This document shows positions 10,922 through 23,200 of a stretch of DNA of 64,000 nt, one piece after another (the stretch's first letter is position 1; each line of letters begins with the position of its first letter). This DNA comes from Mortierella alpina (taxonomy: Eukaryota > Mortierellomycota > Mortierellomycetes > Mortierellales > Mortierellaceae). Made by a program: the position numbers and the translations under genes. The DNA lies in the NCBI GenBank assembly GCA_029449245.1, contig JANATF010000014.1:624501-688500 (forward strand). Reading direction: 5' to 3'. Below the pieces are notes generated by a model. The model searched no databases, had not been told where the DNA came from, and saw only the letters and a list, made by a program, of their open reading frames with translations.

Positions 10922-13900
10922 TCACGCACCGGGATAGAAACCTTCCTCTGGCACACGATGTTTCCGCTCTGCTGAGACCTTCACCCATGTGGACGTGACA
11001 AACCGCGGCACCTCAAAGGACGCTGTTCCAGGACCATAGAGCGCCGAGACCTGCATGGCTCTCTTCCATTGCTCGAGCGGATCCAGATAGAGAGGATCGA
11101 AAAGGACAACAATCTGGAGAGGAACGCCGACATCGTCGTGGCTATCGTCATCAATCTTTCCCTGGGCTCGGTTACTTAGGCGCTGTTGGCAATGTTCAAT
11201 GGTGCACTGTTCCTGAGCCACGACCCGCGCGCCATGGAACCTGAGGATCTTACATATAAGGTCGAGACTACGGACAAAGGATTTTTTTTCGAAAGGTCAG
11301 TCAAAACGCCGAGCTTGCGATACCCATAAGCGCGCGCAGGGGGAGGGGTTGATGAATCAAGAGAGTACTCACTTGTATCGACAAAGCTCATAATTACTTA
11401 GAGTCTTGAGTATCCTGCCCAACTCTTCCTCCCGTGCACTCTCCTCGCAGACAAACTGCCAATGGAAATCCTCCGCGCTCTTGGCATCGTTGAGCTTCGG
11501 GGATGAATTGTTGTCGAGCCTTGTCATGGAGGACGCGAGAGCTCGCTCTCGTCGTTGGGCCCATTCAGTGACCGCAGTGTAATGCGTATCAAACGACGAG
11601 TCATGGCCAGGTTTGGAAAGTGCTCCTGAGGTGAAGCGCTGTTGGCTACCGGCTATACTGTCACTTGACGACCCCCCATGTTCCTCTTTAACACTGTTGT
11701 TCAGCGTTGTCATTGAACGCAGGTACTCATCCGGTGTGGGTGGGTATACTATGTACACTTCAACTCCTTGAAACATGCCCAGCGGCGGCTCGGATTCTCC
11801 ATCTTTTCCGTAGTATCGACGGGTCAGGTCCGCAGTGATCCTTCTGGCCCTTTCCGCATCCGCGCGATTCCATTGTCCCTCGAGAATGCCCAGTTCCAGT
11901 TCCAGAAGGGTGTCTTTATCATCTTGATCATCATTCTCGAGTCCCGATGAATCAATCTGGTCTTCGAGATTGTTCAGGCGCTTGATTTTGATCTTGCCGG
12001 CGCGTTCTTGGGCGTCCGAGTCGCGTTTCTTTCGAATGAGGTCACTCCTGTTCGGCATCTTGTCGAGGATCTAAATTGGAATACACAGACAATGCACATG
12101 ACATCAGTATCATGCATGGACATTTCGAGTGGCAAGTTGTCAACACGTGGATGCAACAGTTGGCGATGCTCTACCTCTTGTAGGGCTTCCATGGACAATG
12201 GCTCCATGTATGAATCCTCGTATACGTCCATGATCTGCCTGAACTGCTTCTCGGTCGCTTTGGTGGTGAACAGCATGTACCTAACCATTATTTTGGTTCA
12301 TCGATGAACAGAAGTGAGTCGTCTCGAAGTGCTTGCCATTGTCTCTCATCAAAGGGGATTCCTGGAGCATCATATCCTTACTTTGGGTTCAATGGAAGCA
12401 GGCGTTGCGCTATGATGCAATCACGAATCCAGGTGGGCAAGACAATGTTGCGATGACCCTTCCTCTTCAATCCCAAGAGTTCTGGACCTTTATGAGAAGA
12501 AAGCGCCGTTTGCAACAAAGTCATATGAATAACCATTATTTCATATTAAGGACACACAAGGCCATTTGCTCTCATAGACATTTACCTTGGGCGCCAGCGA
12601 TAATGAGTGTATCCTCAATCTGATCTGACTGAGTCTGCTTCCCACCATGTCGCTTGATCATGACTTCGAGCTCGGACTTGGTTTGCTGGTCATCGCCACG
12701 GTACACCCAGAACAGATGGCCATTGAACACGTCCGTCTCTCTCTTTACTGCACTGGTATCGCCGACAATGGTGTTGAGCAGGTGTGCTTGGTTCGCCTAA
12801 TACAGTTGAAGGTACGGTATGCTATGTATTAGCACTGGACGACTTGGTGGTGCGCCTTGTTATCGGAATCCTCAATTGCTCTCCACTCATGTACCTTTCG
12901 CGGTCCAGTCTGCCTTTTCTTTGCTTTGGAGTGAGAGCTATTTGGCGGGATTTACACCACACTTAGAATCGGATTTTTCGGATTTGTCTGGAACATGCTT
13001 GATTTTGACAGGCGCAGAGGCAGGGACTGTACCTTGATGACATGTCCACGTTCCTGGTGGAGAGCTTTCCTTTAAAGTCGCGGTACATTCGATGGACTTC
13101 ACTCATGGTCAAACAAGACGTCGCGTCTTTGTCATCTCGGATGCGCATGAACCTGGGGAAGCGAAGCGTGTACTCTGCAGCGTATGAATCCGTGTTGGCG
13201 ACAAATTCTGCAGCCTTGATTTCAATCACAATGGATCTAATACAATTCCAAGGTAACAACAGGTCAGAGTATGTACCGATCAGGTAAGATAGCAATCATC
13301 ATCGGAGGGGGGGAGGGGCTAAGGTAATAAGGGTTCAGCGTACTTCTCTGGGTCGATGATAACGTCCGGGCGCATCTTGGCGTTATCAATCATGTCTACC
13401 CAAGGGTTCTCGCGATAGTGCTTGTACTCTTTCCAGTGGTGTCCCACAAGTCGTCTGTGATGGTGGAATCAGAGAACAGATCCATGTTAGAAAACCGTTC
13501 TTGTTTTTGCTACTACATATCAAGCTGCCTTTCCCCCCATGGACTTGCCTAATCTCGCCAAACATCTCGAATGTGATTCCAGATCCCACCTTGCAGAATG
13601 TCAGAAACTTCTTCCCAGTGGCGGACTTGGCGGTGTTGTCCTGTACTGCACAAAGAAACGACGACAGCACGCCTTGACCTCCTCGGGCACCTGTGCCGTA
13701 ATATCCGCCAACGATCAGCACGTCCAAGCTATCAAAGACCCCGTCCATGTATTCGGGTTTGATCTTGATCCAGTCCTGACCGCGTCCGTTGGGTACATAC
13801 GCTGATTGTGGGTTCTTGACAATGACTCCCTCTTGGTGTTCCATGGTTGCGGTATCAATTGCGTCGATGATATGCTGTTCAGTCGATCCTACCAGATGAG

Positions 13901-15672
13901 GCATAATTTCGAGTCGCCCCTCGGACTCCTTTGGGAAAATCTGAGGAAGCATCTCTTGTCGGGCCATGAGGGGCTGGGCAATGAGCGAGAACCCATTCAT
14001 GAACAGAACATCGAAAACCTTTACTGAGCAAGGTACGATATCACACATTATAATGGGATATTGGGTCAGTCATGGTGCGTAGGGTAAACAATACCTGGTT
14101 CAGCAAGAGACACATTCATGGCTTCACACTTACACATAGGCCGACGTTTATGAGCGTCATCCGAGTGGTCGCCTCCAGCAGTTTTTACCGTGCCAAAGTT
14201 CATGACCTGCTTGGTCACTGGGTCGTACTCCACCATTTCACCGTCAAGAATCAGTTGGGCTGCCTTTGGATGGAACAGTGAGTGGATGAACGGGGTCAGA
14301 GAACCCTCTCTCGGGTTAGCGCCGTAAAGATGCGTGAAATCGGTGGAGTTTCGAGACCAATATCGATAATTTTCTCCGTCCTTGTGAACCTGAACCCGCT
14401 CGCCATCCAGTTTTGTTTCGATCCAGAAAGGCACGTTGCCCATACTCTCGACAACTTCCTTGATGTGAAGTCTTTTTGAAAGCATTGGCTTGAATGGCTG
14501 GCCCAGAGCGACCGACGAGGTCGCAATGCGGATGGTGGGATCGGAGCAGTCGAGGACGGTTTTCCTGAGGTCGCTGCATACGTTGAACAGGTCTGCTGCG
14601 TCCGGGTGATAGCAAGGGAGTACCGAGTTCTCGCTCATTCCGATTTTGAGGTCCTTGTTGATGATTCGTACGACCCACTTGTTTTCCAAGGCAGTGTACG
14701 ACTGAACGAGCGTTTTGAAGATCTGAGCGTTGTCTGAGCCTCTAATTTTGTCCGTTTTTTGAGTATTAGTATCGGGATACAAGACAGTAGTCGGAACAGA
14801 TGGCCTTTATGACTTGACGCAAATGGAGGCAACTCGCCAATAGGCTTTACTTTTTGGAAAGTCCTGTCAATAATTGATTCACATCACGGATGGTGTGTCC
14901 AAGAGGGTGACTGACCAGAGAGCGGCTTGCGACCACTTCGCGAACTACAAGACTGAAGTCTCCTGCTGAATCCTAGACGGCGAAACAAAACGACGTGAGT
15001 GTGAGGACGACCGTGGCTCCGAGCCTTCAGCCTTCCTTTTGAGCCACCATTTGTTTTTACCCGCAGTCCTTCCTTCCAGTGCTTTAGCTTGTCAGCAGTG
15101 TCGGATCCTGGAAGAATGTTCAAACTCGTGATGTACAAGTCGGCCATCTTTGATTCCTTGAGTCCATAACGCCCTCTTTCGCGATCGAGCTACGTTGTCA
15201 AGGACCGACCCCGAAAAAGCAAGCAAATTGCACCTTGTTAAAGCGTTGGAAAAAAGCGTGAATTTTGGCGTCATCCATTGATGAAGGTGTATTTGAGGGT
15301 CACCAAGCAACAAACCTGAGGTAACAGCAGTCTGATTACTGGGAACATGCTCCCGTATCCATTTGTGCGCCATTCCTATTAAACATGTCGTTTCTCTAGA
15401 GCCATCAGGATCCATGATCAAGTGCGTGCGTGGTGCTGGTAAGGAGAGAAGCGACACCTGACTTTCAGTAGCAACGTTACCGTGAAGTACTTTCTCAGAA
15501 GCTGGTTCTTCTCGGTGCGCCTCTTGGCGATGTCCTCCAGCAGCATGACCAGCTCGTGAAACGGAGGACTGGGTGTCGAAGGGTCGTCATCCTGTTTAGG
15601 ATATGCATAGTTGGTAGTAGCTGGCTGAGCAGAGGGTCCTGCTGCAGAGGTATTATCGGGGCTGTTGGGCAT
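10922..15672 (-). CDS. LIG4: DNA ligase IV (non-homologous end joining)
   Basis: Fourteen exons: complement(join(10922..11267,11373..12070,12175..12280,12382..12487,12586..12796,12895..12937,13033..13236,13344..13454,13549..14023,14134..14741,14851..14972,15061..15189,15316..15375,15481..15672)). The sum closes in frame at 1136 residues. ATP-dependent ligase IV seals double-strand breaks with Xrcc4/Lif1. The order is: N-terminal DNA-binding domain (FPVIRLLLPQLDRERGRYGLKE, then DVNQLL); motif I TKLDGERV with the adenylated Lys near residue 278; EGVIVK and WIKIKPEY motifs; an OB-fold ending in TLRFPR; BRCT1 (VFNGHLFWV); and a C-terminal BRCT2 ending FVTSTWVKV. The intron 13455-13548 uses a GC donor (ag|gcaagt), supported by frame on both sides. 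At 1136 residues it is somewhat longer than usual, through polar insertions between the BRCT repeats. Confidence 0.93.
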
Positions 15673-16941
15673 GGCTCCTTCAGGCGGGGTCAGAGTGTGA
15701 GGTGAGTGACTGAAGAACGCAGACGCCTGCTGTGTTGGCGGGCGGCTGTCTTTGTCCTGCTGCTTTTGATGGATGGTGGCAAAAGAAAAGAGGAGGCACA
15801 AGACAGGGATTTTACGCTTCCCGCATCCACACCCGCGGCGAGACTGCGTTTTCCTTCTTGCCTGATGATGAGCATGCGACGCCGCATCCATCACGCACTC
15901 GATCCATCCTCCAGGCAGTGTGCAGACAACAGGTTCATGACCAATCCAGGGAAAGCTGCGGGACATCAGCTCCAGTTCGAATGCCTCAGCAAGACCATGA
16001 GAGCTTTGCATCGGAGCTTTCTTCGCATCCCGATATCAGGAACATGGACGTGTTTTTGAAGATTGTCTATACATTTCTTGGCTTCGAGAGCTGGTCGACC
16101 TTCCAGCTAAAGCCCTCTTCAGCCTCGACACATGGCTTGGATCAGCAGCTGTGGGGACAAACGACTATAGACAGGTTGGCTCCGAGTGTCGAAGGACGAG
16201 TGCACTTGTCGTTCCCGACGCCGAGCTCGATTTGAAAGATCCCACACCTCCACACTCATATCGGGTAACACCTCGGCAAGGATGAAGTACAGTGGGCAAG
16301 GTTATCTCCCGCACGACAAGAGACATCTTGCTGGAATCACGATGTGCGTCTCGACTATGGAGCATGCGCTTGCCCATTACTACTGATCATAACCGCTCTT
16401 TATTGCTATCGCAAAATGGAACCGACCTTTCGGAGTGGCGCTTTTGATCGCTGGCATCGACGAGACTGAACCGTAGCCGCACATGAAGAAGCGAATCGAC
16501 CCTCGCCAAGAGTTAGCACTTGTCAAACAAGGAGGCGCCTGAGCGTGCCGCACAACTGACGCGCTGGCACCTACAACACACCTATACACGCACCTTCGTC
16601 GAAGCTGTAGCAAGAACCCAGTCCTCAAATAGTTTGCAGGTACATGTAGGCTAAACTATAGACCGTTGTCGATAAAGTATGATAGACTAACCCAGGCGTA
16701 GTTGTTCGTTGTATGTAAGTGACAATCATGCGAGCTGGTGCCTTGTGGTCGGCAATGGAAGCACAGCAAACGAACAAAAGGCGTTAGAACATGGTGGGAT
16801 GGCGCTCGATGCTTATCGAAAATGACTCTTATTGATCACGCATGCAGATAAATAGCGCACCAACTTTTGAGTTCCGCCATTGACACTTTACATCTTTAAA
16901 ATATTCTCACACCCTTGCAGCAAGTAAAAGAGTCGTAACCC
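15673..16941. other. Intergenic region between divergent genes
   Basis: Overlapping short open frames exist but none has a start, splice signals and family motifs together. This DNA holds the promoters of LIG4 (-) and the AANAT-like gene (+). I see no RNA gene or repeat. Confidence 0.5.
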
Positions 16942-17677
16942 ATGTCCTCCTCCACCTCCAAAGCTGCAGATCTTGTCCTGGCGTATAAGATTGTCCCAGC
17001 TGAGGATGTTCCCGTGGCTCACAGCATTGAGATCGCAGGTACAGTATGTGAAAAAAAACTAGATATCAAGAGCCTGGGAATATTGGTTCTTTTCTTTTCT
17101 TTTCTTTTCTTTTCTATTCCTTTCTTTACTTTTCTTCTGGGAGGAAAATGAGGAGTAGGGACGATGCAAATCCTGGACTCGACATCTGACGTAACTCTCC
17201 AAATGGACAATAGTATACCCTGAGGGCGAACCAGCCAGTCTCAAGACGCTCCTCTATCGACAAGGTGCTGTGCCTGAACTCTTTTTGGGATGCTACACGC
17301 AGCCTGCAGACGCAGGTCAGGAACAAGTGACCACCTTGGCAGGGTATGTTGTCTCAACCCTTGCATCCGGTGAGCGGCTCACTCACGACTCGATGCTCAC
17401 GCATGACCCCAACGGTAACGCGGTTTGCATCCACTCCGTCAGTGTCGCCCAGGCCTTTCAGCGTCGCGGCCTTGCAAGCGCAACGCTACGACAGTATCTG
17501 GAGCATGTCCGCAACCTCCAGAAAACGGTGTCCGGCTTTCACCAGGTGGACCGTGTGCTTCTCATTGCACACGACTATCTGATCAATATGTATGCAGGGG
17601 TGGGCTTCAAGCTTGTCGGACGCAGTGATGTTGAGTGGGGCCCAGATCCTTGGTTCGAGATGGAATACATTCTTTGA
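16942..17677 (+). CDS. AANAT-type GNAT acetyltransferase
   Basis: The model join(16942..17038,17214..17677) gives 186 residues. A 175-bp intron with (ttttc)n repeats splits a GTA (Val) codon. The protein matches the arylalkylamine (serotonin) N-acetyltransferase branch of GNAT enzymes, which move acetyl from acetyl-CoA to an amine. Visible motifs are: the acetyl-CoA pyrophosphate-binding turn FQRRGLASATLRQYL after the HSVSV beta strand; RVLLIAHDYLINMYAGVGFKLVG, with the Tyr at the place of the usual general acid; and a C-terminal DPWFEMEY signature typical of fungal AANATs. The length fits the family. It is cytosolic with no targeting signal. The substrate (aralkylamine or polyamine) cannot be told. 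Confidence 0.88.
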
Positions 17678-19637
17678 ACAAAAAAAAATAATTAGAAATT
17701 ATGATAGTTCGATCGTTGGTGTAGTCTAGGTCTATTGCTTTTCCATTGCATTTCGCAATATATCACCCACATCTAGCAGTGTAAACAAGAGCACTTGGCT
17801 AGCGTGTATCATTACCTTATTCCTCGGTAGGTGCGAGAGTGAGAAACTAGGCTGGTCCTAACGTCATGTCAATGAATGACACTGTGAAACTATTCAGTTC
17901 TGCGCCTTGATCTTCGTGTGGAGTGAACATGTTGTCGCGCTACCAACATGACGCTTTGCGTTTGTCGCAAGTCATAGAATGTGAGTACAAGCGACTACCC
18001 TGCGGCTCTCTATGACCGCCAGCATAACGCGCGAGCAGGAGGCGCGCAGGTTTACTACTCTTTTTTGTCTCATCGTTCACCGATTATGCATCTTGAGAAA
18101 AAAAAAAAAAAAAGAGAGATCATGGCGCATGGTTGAACGTTTGGTTCATTTTCGTTGGCGTGCAGTGTACTGTACATATACACAAGGTCTTAGCCAAGGG
18201 GGGAGGAGAGAGGAAGGGCTGGACAGACCTGGCGTTATCACTAATGGGGGAAAAAAAATCGATGTGCGGATGTCCAAGCCCATGTGCATCATCGTGCTTC
18301 TACCTGATGAACAAAGTTGACCCTTCTTTTCTTTCCTCCTTGTCCTGCTTCCCTGGTCTCCCTCTCTCCCTGGATCATTTGTTTCTTTCGTAGCAAGCGT
18401 GTCTTAGGCGCGCACTAAACAATGTTGTATACTGGGTCTAGTAGGCATGTTGTCCCTTAGCATAATCAGGAGTTGGGGTGGGGGTGTGTCGTGCAGGGCT
18501 GACAGCAAACCTTCTGTGTTCCTCTTCACTCAGGACACAATGCATGGCAAGAAACCTTAATCCCAAATGAGCGGCAAACATAACAGTGTGATCTGTTTGT
18601 CCAGCTTCAGCCTTTTCGGGGGTAGATTGTAGTAGCAAAGGGTGTGTGTAATGGGTGACCATTTAGGCCCTTAGGAACAAAAAACACGCAAGGAGAAAAA
18701 AGAAAATACTACAGACTACATCGTCTGTGATTCTTTTTTGAATGACAACCATGCATTGCCTACCCTCCCCTTTGCTGTTGTTCAATTGTTGTTTTTTTCC
18801 TTGCATGCGTAATGCCATGCACAAGTGTTTTTTTCTTTGTGTGTCCATGGGTATGTCAGCAGTATCGCGGTCATTCATATACATCGCATAGTCGTTAGTT
18901 TACTTTGCATTGCTTGTTTATTGTGCAGGACAGACAGTAGACTAATGAAATGGTATCTAAACGACTCGCTTTTTGAAGAAAAGGGAAAAGAAAAAAGGGC
19001 GGCAAAACAAAAGAACAATATTTACAAGTACATTACGACGTTTCTATCCATTAGGGAAACAAGGAAACAGGTATCATTGGCCAGCAATGCCACAGGGAAG
19101 TGTGAGAGGAAAAAAAAGAGTAGACAAGGAAGAAAAAAAAGGCGCCAGGTTGGCATTTCATCATGATGATGGTAAAGAGACTGATATGCGGCGTGAACGC
19201 AGGACGGGGACCCCGCCTCTGTAGGCGAACAACGCTACTGGAACGAAATAAGCGCGCGTTCAATTTCCAAGAAACGTCAATGACTCGACTCAATTTGCAT
19301 CCGGCCAATGACAGGCACGACTCGGGCGCGAAAAATTACGTCGAACGAAGTGTGGAAAGAACAACAAAAAAAAAATATGGGACGGAGAAATAAGAGGGTT
19401 GTCAAAATGTACAGACGCTGAGGTATAGAACAAAAAGAGCGTGCTTCGATGAGAAAATGTTGAGAGCAGTTGTGCAGCGTCGGGGTATGGATGAGGACAG
19501 TGCAAGATAGAGAATAATCGCGCCATCCTCGGCTTGCATGCATGGCTCACCGATCGCGCTCCCCTTCTGACCCAAAAAAGGGGGGAGGAGAGGCGCATAA
19601 AGTGATTTCGGTGCCTGGGTAGCGTGCTTCGTTTGGT
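17678..19637. other. Intergenic region between convergent genes
   Basis: The 3' flanks of two convergent genes. I found A-runs (about 18099-18113), GA-rich patches and no coding region that I can support. Confidence 0.5.
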
Positions 19638-20219
19638 TTATGCAATGCATTGCACATTGTCCTTAGATGGCTCGAGGTGGCAGTGTCGGTGCATCATGCC
19701 GTCGCAGCCGCCGCCGAATCGCTCGAGTCGAAGGTTTTGCTGCTGCTTGAGCGCCGCGAGCGAGTGCTGGGACGAGAGTGAAGGATCGTATTCATCATCA
19801 TCGGAGCTGCTGCTGCAGCTGTCATGATGGGATAGAACAGGCGAGCAGGGTGGTGATGAGTGGGAGCAAGTAGAGGGAGCTGACTGCAAGAGCGAGTGGG
19901 TGTGGTGGTGCCGGCCGTTGCAAGGATGCTGCTGCATGGCAGGAACACCCTCGCAATCCCTGATATCTTGACTGTGTGCACCCAGACGGTCGCTCATCTC
20001 TTGACGCCAGTGGCAACGCAGCTCCAAAAGCTCAGATGCCTCTGAAGAGGTGAGTTTGGCCGGCTCCAGTGCAGAGCGGTCGTACTCATCCCCGGGATAT
20101 GTGAAAGAGATCTTGATGAAACGGGAGAATTGAACGGATTTACAGCTGTTGTTGGAGCATGCGGAGGATGAGGAATTAGGTCGAACATCCTCTCGGGTGT
20201 GTTCTGTCATGGATGCCAT
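19638..20219 (-). CDS. Small conserved fungal protein with VQFS-TYP-YDRS-LT-EL motif
   Basis: A single-exon frame of 193 residues beginning MASMTEHTRED. Residues 27-75 hold the one ordered block: SVQFSRFIKISFTYPGDEYDRS followed by KLTSSEASELLELRCHW. The pattern of a short strand with FS, a TY-x-YDR turn and an LT-x-ELL-LR helix recurs in many small fungal proteins of unknown function. The remainder is Ser/His-rich and disordered. A long, purine-rich (on this strand pyrimidine-rich) 5' leader lies at 20220-20450. The function is unknown; a regulatory or adaptor role would be a guess. Confidence 0.6.
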   Translation of the reverse strand: MASMTEHTREDVRPNSSSSACSNNSCKSVQFSRFIKISFTYPGDEYDRSALEPAKLTSSEASELLELRCHWRQEMSDRLGAHSQDIRDCEGVPAMQQHPCNGRHHHTHSLLQSAPSTCSHSSPPCSPVLSHHDSCSSSSDDDEYDPSLSSQHSLAALKQQQNLRLERFGGGCDGMMHRHCHLEPSKDNVQCIA

Positions 20220-23200
20220 ATCGAGGAGGAGCTGAGTGTGTGCAAAGTATGTATGTGCGAGGAAGAGAGGATCGAAAAAATGTAGAACGAAGAGAAGAGG
20301 GGGGAAAGAGAGCGTTGTATGTTCAAATAAGAAAAAGAAAAGCGCGCTCGCTTGGGTCGACCTGAAAAATGTGTGAAAGTGAGGTTGTGATTGAAGTTGG
20401 TTACGCTACCCCTACGATTGAGGCTATTGAACCTAAATTGAGTTGGAACAGCAAGAGCTATGACGGTGCAACAGAGGCAGAGCACAGAAGAGAATGAGGA
20501 GGGGATGGAGAGAAGAAAAGAAGGGGTAGAGTTTGGAAGAAAAAAAATGGTTTTGAGAGAAAGAAAACAAAGAAAGGAAAGCGCTTTTGTAGTGAGGAAG
20601 GGGTTGAGTTGGGAAAGACAGGAGTGTTTGGCAACCGCTTAAGGTTGTTGCTGCCAGATGGATTCAGTAAAGCTGTGGGATGGGGTGAGATGGGATGGTA
20701 CAGCACTGTGGTGAGCAAAGAGGAAGAAGTGATTGAAAAGAGAGGGAGAGAGCAAGAAAAAAAACCTCCTTTCGACGAGACTGTGTTAGCTAGTGCCTGA
20801 GCTATGACGATGAATAGGCGGGGATGAGCACTAAAAAAGAGCGCGTTTTGTTTGGGAGCCTTAGTGTTTGGCTTGATGCGCTGGTGACACGAGGGATGGG
20901 ATGACAAGAAATGTATAGATGTGAGTACAAACATATTTTTCGGGTCAAGATAACCTGTTAGTTTGCGGGCGCTAGACTAGTGGCTGCAAGAGTGCGGAGA
21001 GAATACCAACCCAAAAATGAGCGAGAGCACGTTTAGACAACCACCATAGACAAGGAAAGTTGATGAGCATTCAAATAGCCTTACAAGAACTCCTACAGAT
21101 TGAGATATGACCTAAACTGAAGAACCAAGCGCAAGGAGACAGAAAAGAAAAGGAGATCGATGCAGCGATAAGGTGGACTATGACAGCAAACCTTCCGGAA
21201 AGAAGGGACACCCCCCATGGCCATGTACGATGAAGAAAGACCCAACTCGCTAGGACACGAGCAGGATGATCGAAATAGGGGTGCGCGGGAGTGATACTCA
21301 GTGCGAAGGATGTTCAGGAGAGGAGACTCGGTATGATCAGTCATGGTGGGAGAGAATAAACAGTCGAAGATAATCCCTCCTTTTCTCGCCATCGGAGACA
21401 ATCCAAGGGCATCAAAAGGGAAGTGTCTGCCACCACACGTCGTTTCCTTCGGTCTGGCGAGCAGCACATTTGGTGAATGGCAAAGAGGATAGTCGTTGTG
21501 GGATGCAAATAATAATGCAACTATTAATGCAGCCGATAACTTTCGATTGCCCCCCTTTGCTCAATGCATGCATAGCTGCAACACTTCACCTGCCACTAGA
21601 CTCAACTTGCTCACACCACCCTAGTGACAATGCGCGCATAGAACTGTCCCTCCCCTACTTTCACAGCAGTTCCACCTGCGTTTATATTTTTAACCATCGC
21701 TCACGGCTCCGCTCGCACAGGAACTGTATCATAAAGTTGTTGCATGGTTGCACAACCAGCGGCAGCGGTTGGAAGTGCAAGATGGGACAGCGACCACCCA
21801 GTGAGAAGGGCGACAGCCCATTTTTCGCCCTGGTCAAGACTGCTTTCACTTTCGACTCTTGACACAGCCAGGAAACCCAGACCCAATGCTACACACTCAA
21901 AATAGAATAGAAGCATCCACTCTTCTTGGGAGCATAAAACCATCCCGGCTCACGAGAAGGACGTCAAGCGGTTTGACCTCGACATAAAAAAACTGGTTCG
22001 TTGCTGAAGAACTTGAGGCTACTGGTTGTCCATCTAAGACTTTTGTTTACCTTGATCAGAAACAGTGGAGTGGCAGTAGCGACGGGATTTTGAGTTGCGA
22101 TGCGTTGAAACGGTAAGCTGCGGAATGGGACACGGCTGGAATATGATGCAGTGTGGTCCGCTCAGGAGTTTGACGTAGTGAGTTGTGTCAGGAAAGATTC
22201 TCCTATCGAGAGGGTAAGTGCTGTACTGAAATGGCAACCACAAAGGAGGAAATAGCGCGTCGTATTTATATGTCCACACAGCAACGGGGGCTCATCTGGC
22301 CGCGGTATGCTTTGTGCTTGCACGCCTCTCGATGGGGACCACGACCTGCTTCTTCAATAACGCCTTGTCTCCCAGATGTAACGAGGTATGTACTGTCCCC
22401 CGCGCATATCATGCCAGGTTTATCTTTCGCATGAAAAACTAGGAGCAATTGTTTATGCGCCTTCCATCAATTTTTCAGGCACGGTATACGACCGACGCTC
22501 GCTGGGCGTGGTTCATGGTCGTGAAAAATGAAAACCATGGTCCCGTGCGCAACGGAGGCTCATGGAGCAAGGGGAGGGTAACGGGTATTGAGCAAGGAGT
22601 ACGAATGATGCAGGACAAGGAATACCTGTTTATGAAAGTCGGACCCATGGTTGCAAAGTCTCAAAGGACACGTTTTTTATGCCTTGGGTGATAAGGTAAA
22701 CGAAAGCGCTTAATGCAATCAAGGATTTTCATCGTCCCAGGCGCGCATCCTCGCGTCGACCTAAAAAAGAAATGAAGAAAAATATGCAGAGCATAGGTCA
22801 AGCGATGCATAGAGAGAGCAACCTTGGGGAAGGTTTGCATGAAAGAGGGAGCTGTAAACAACATGCTCATGCTCGAGACCCATGTCCTGTCACCCATGGT
22901 AAAGGGTACAGCAGCTCGCCATTTCTAGTTGCTCAACGAAAGTGCTCCTTCACGCCCATATGAAATAGGGCATCAGGTCAATGGCCACTCTTGCAAGATC
23001 CTCCGACCTTTGAATGCGCGTAGATTTAGTGACAAAACAATGTGTAGTGCCTTCAGTCAGTATAACGTGGATGAGCTCCACCAAATCTGAACCCCATTTG
23101 CGTCTTGGCTCTATGCGGTTATCAGCTACTGTGTCGGGATTTGTTTTTTCTTCGAGAGAGGGAGCACGGTAATTTCTCTTGCAAGGCTGTATAGTCTATA

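Noticed and set aside
20458-20934. 158-codon Ser/Phe-rich frame on the minus strand
   Set aside because: Reads through a pyrimidine-rich leader; no membrane pattern or motif that stands apart from base composition.
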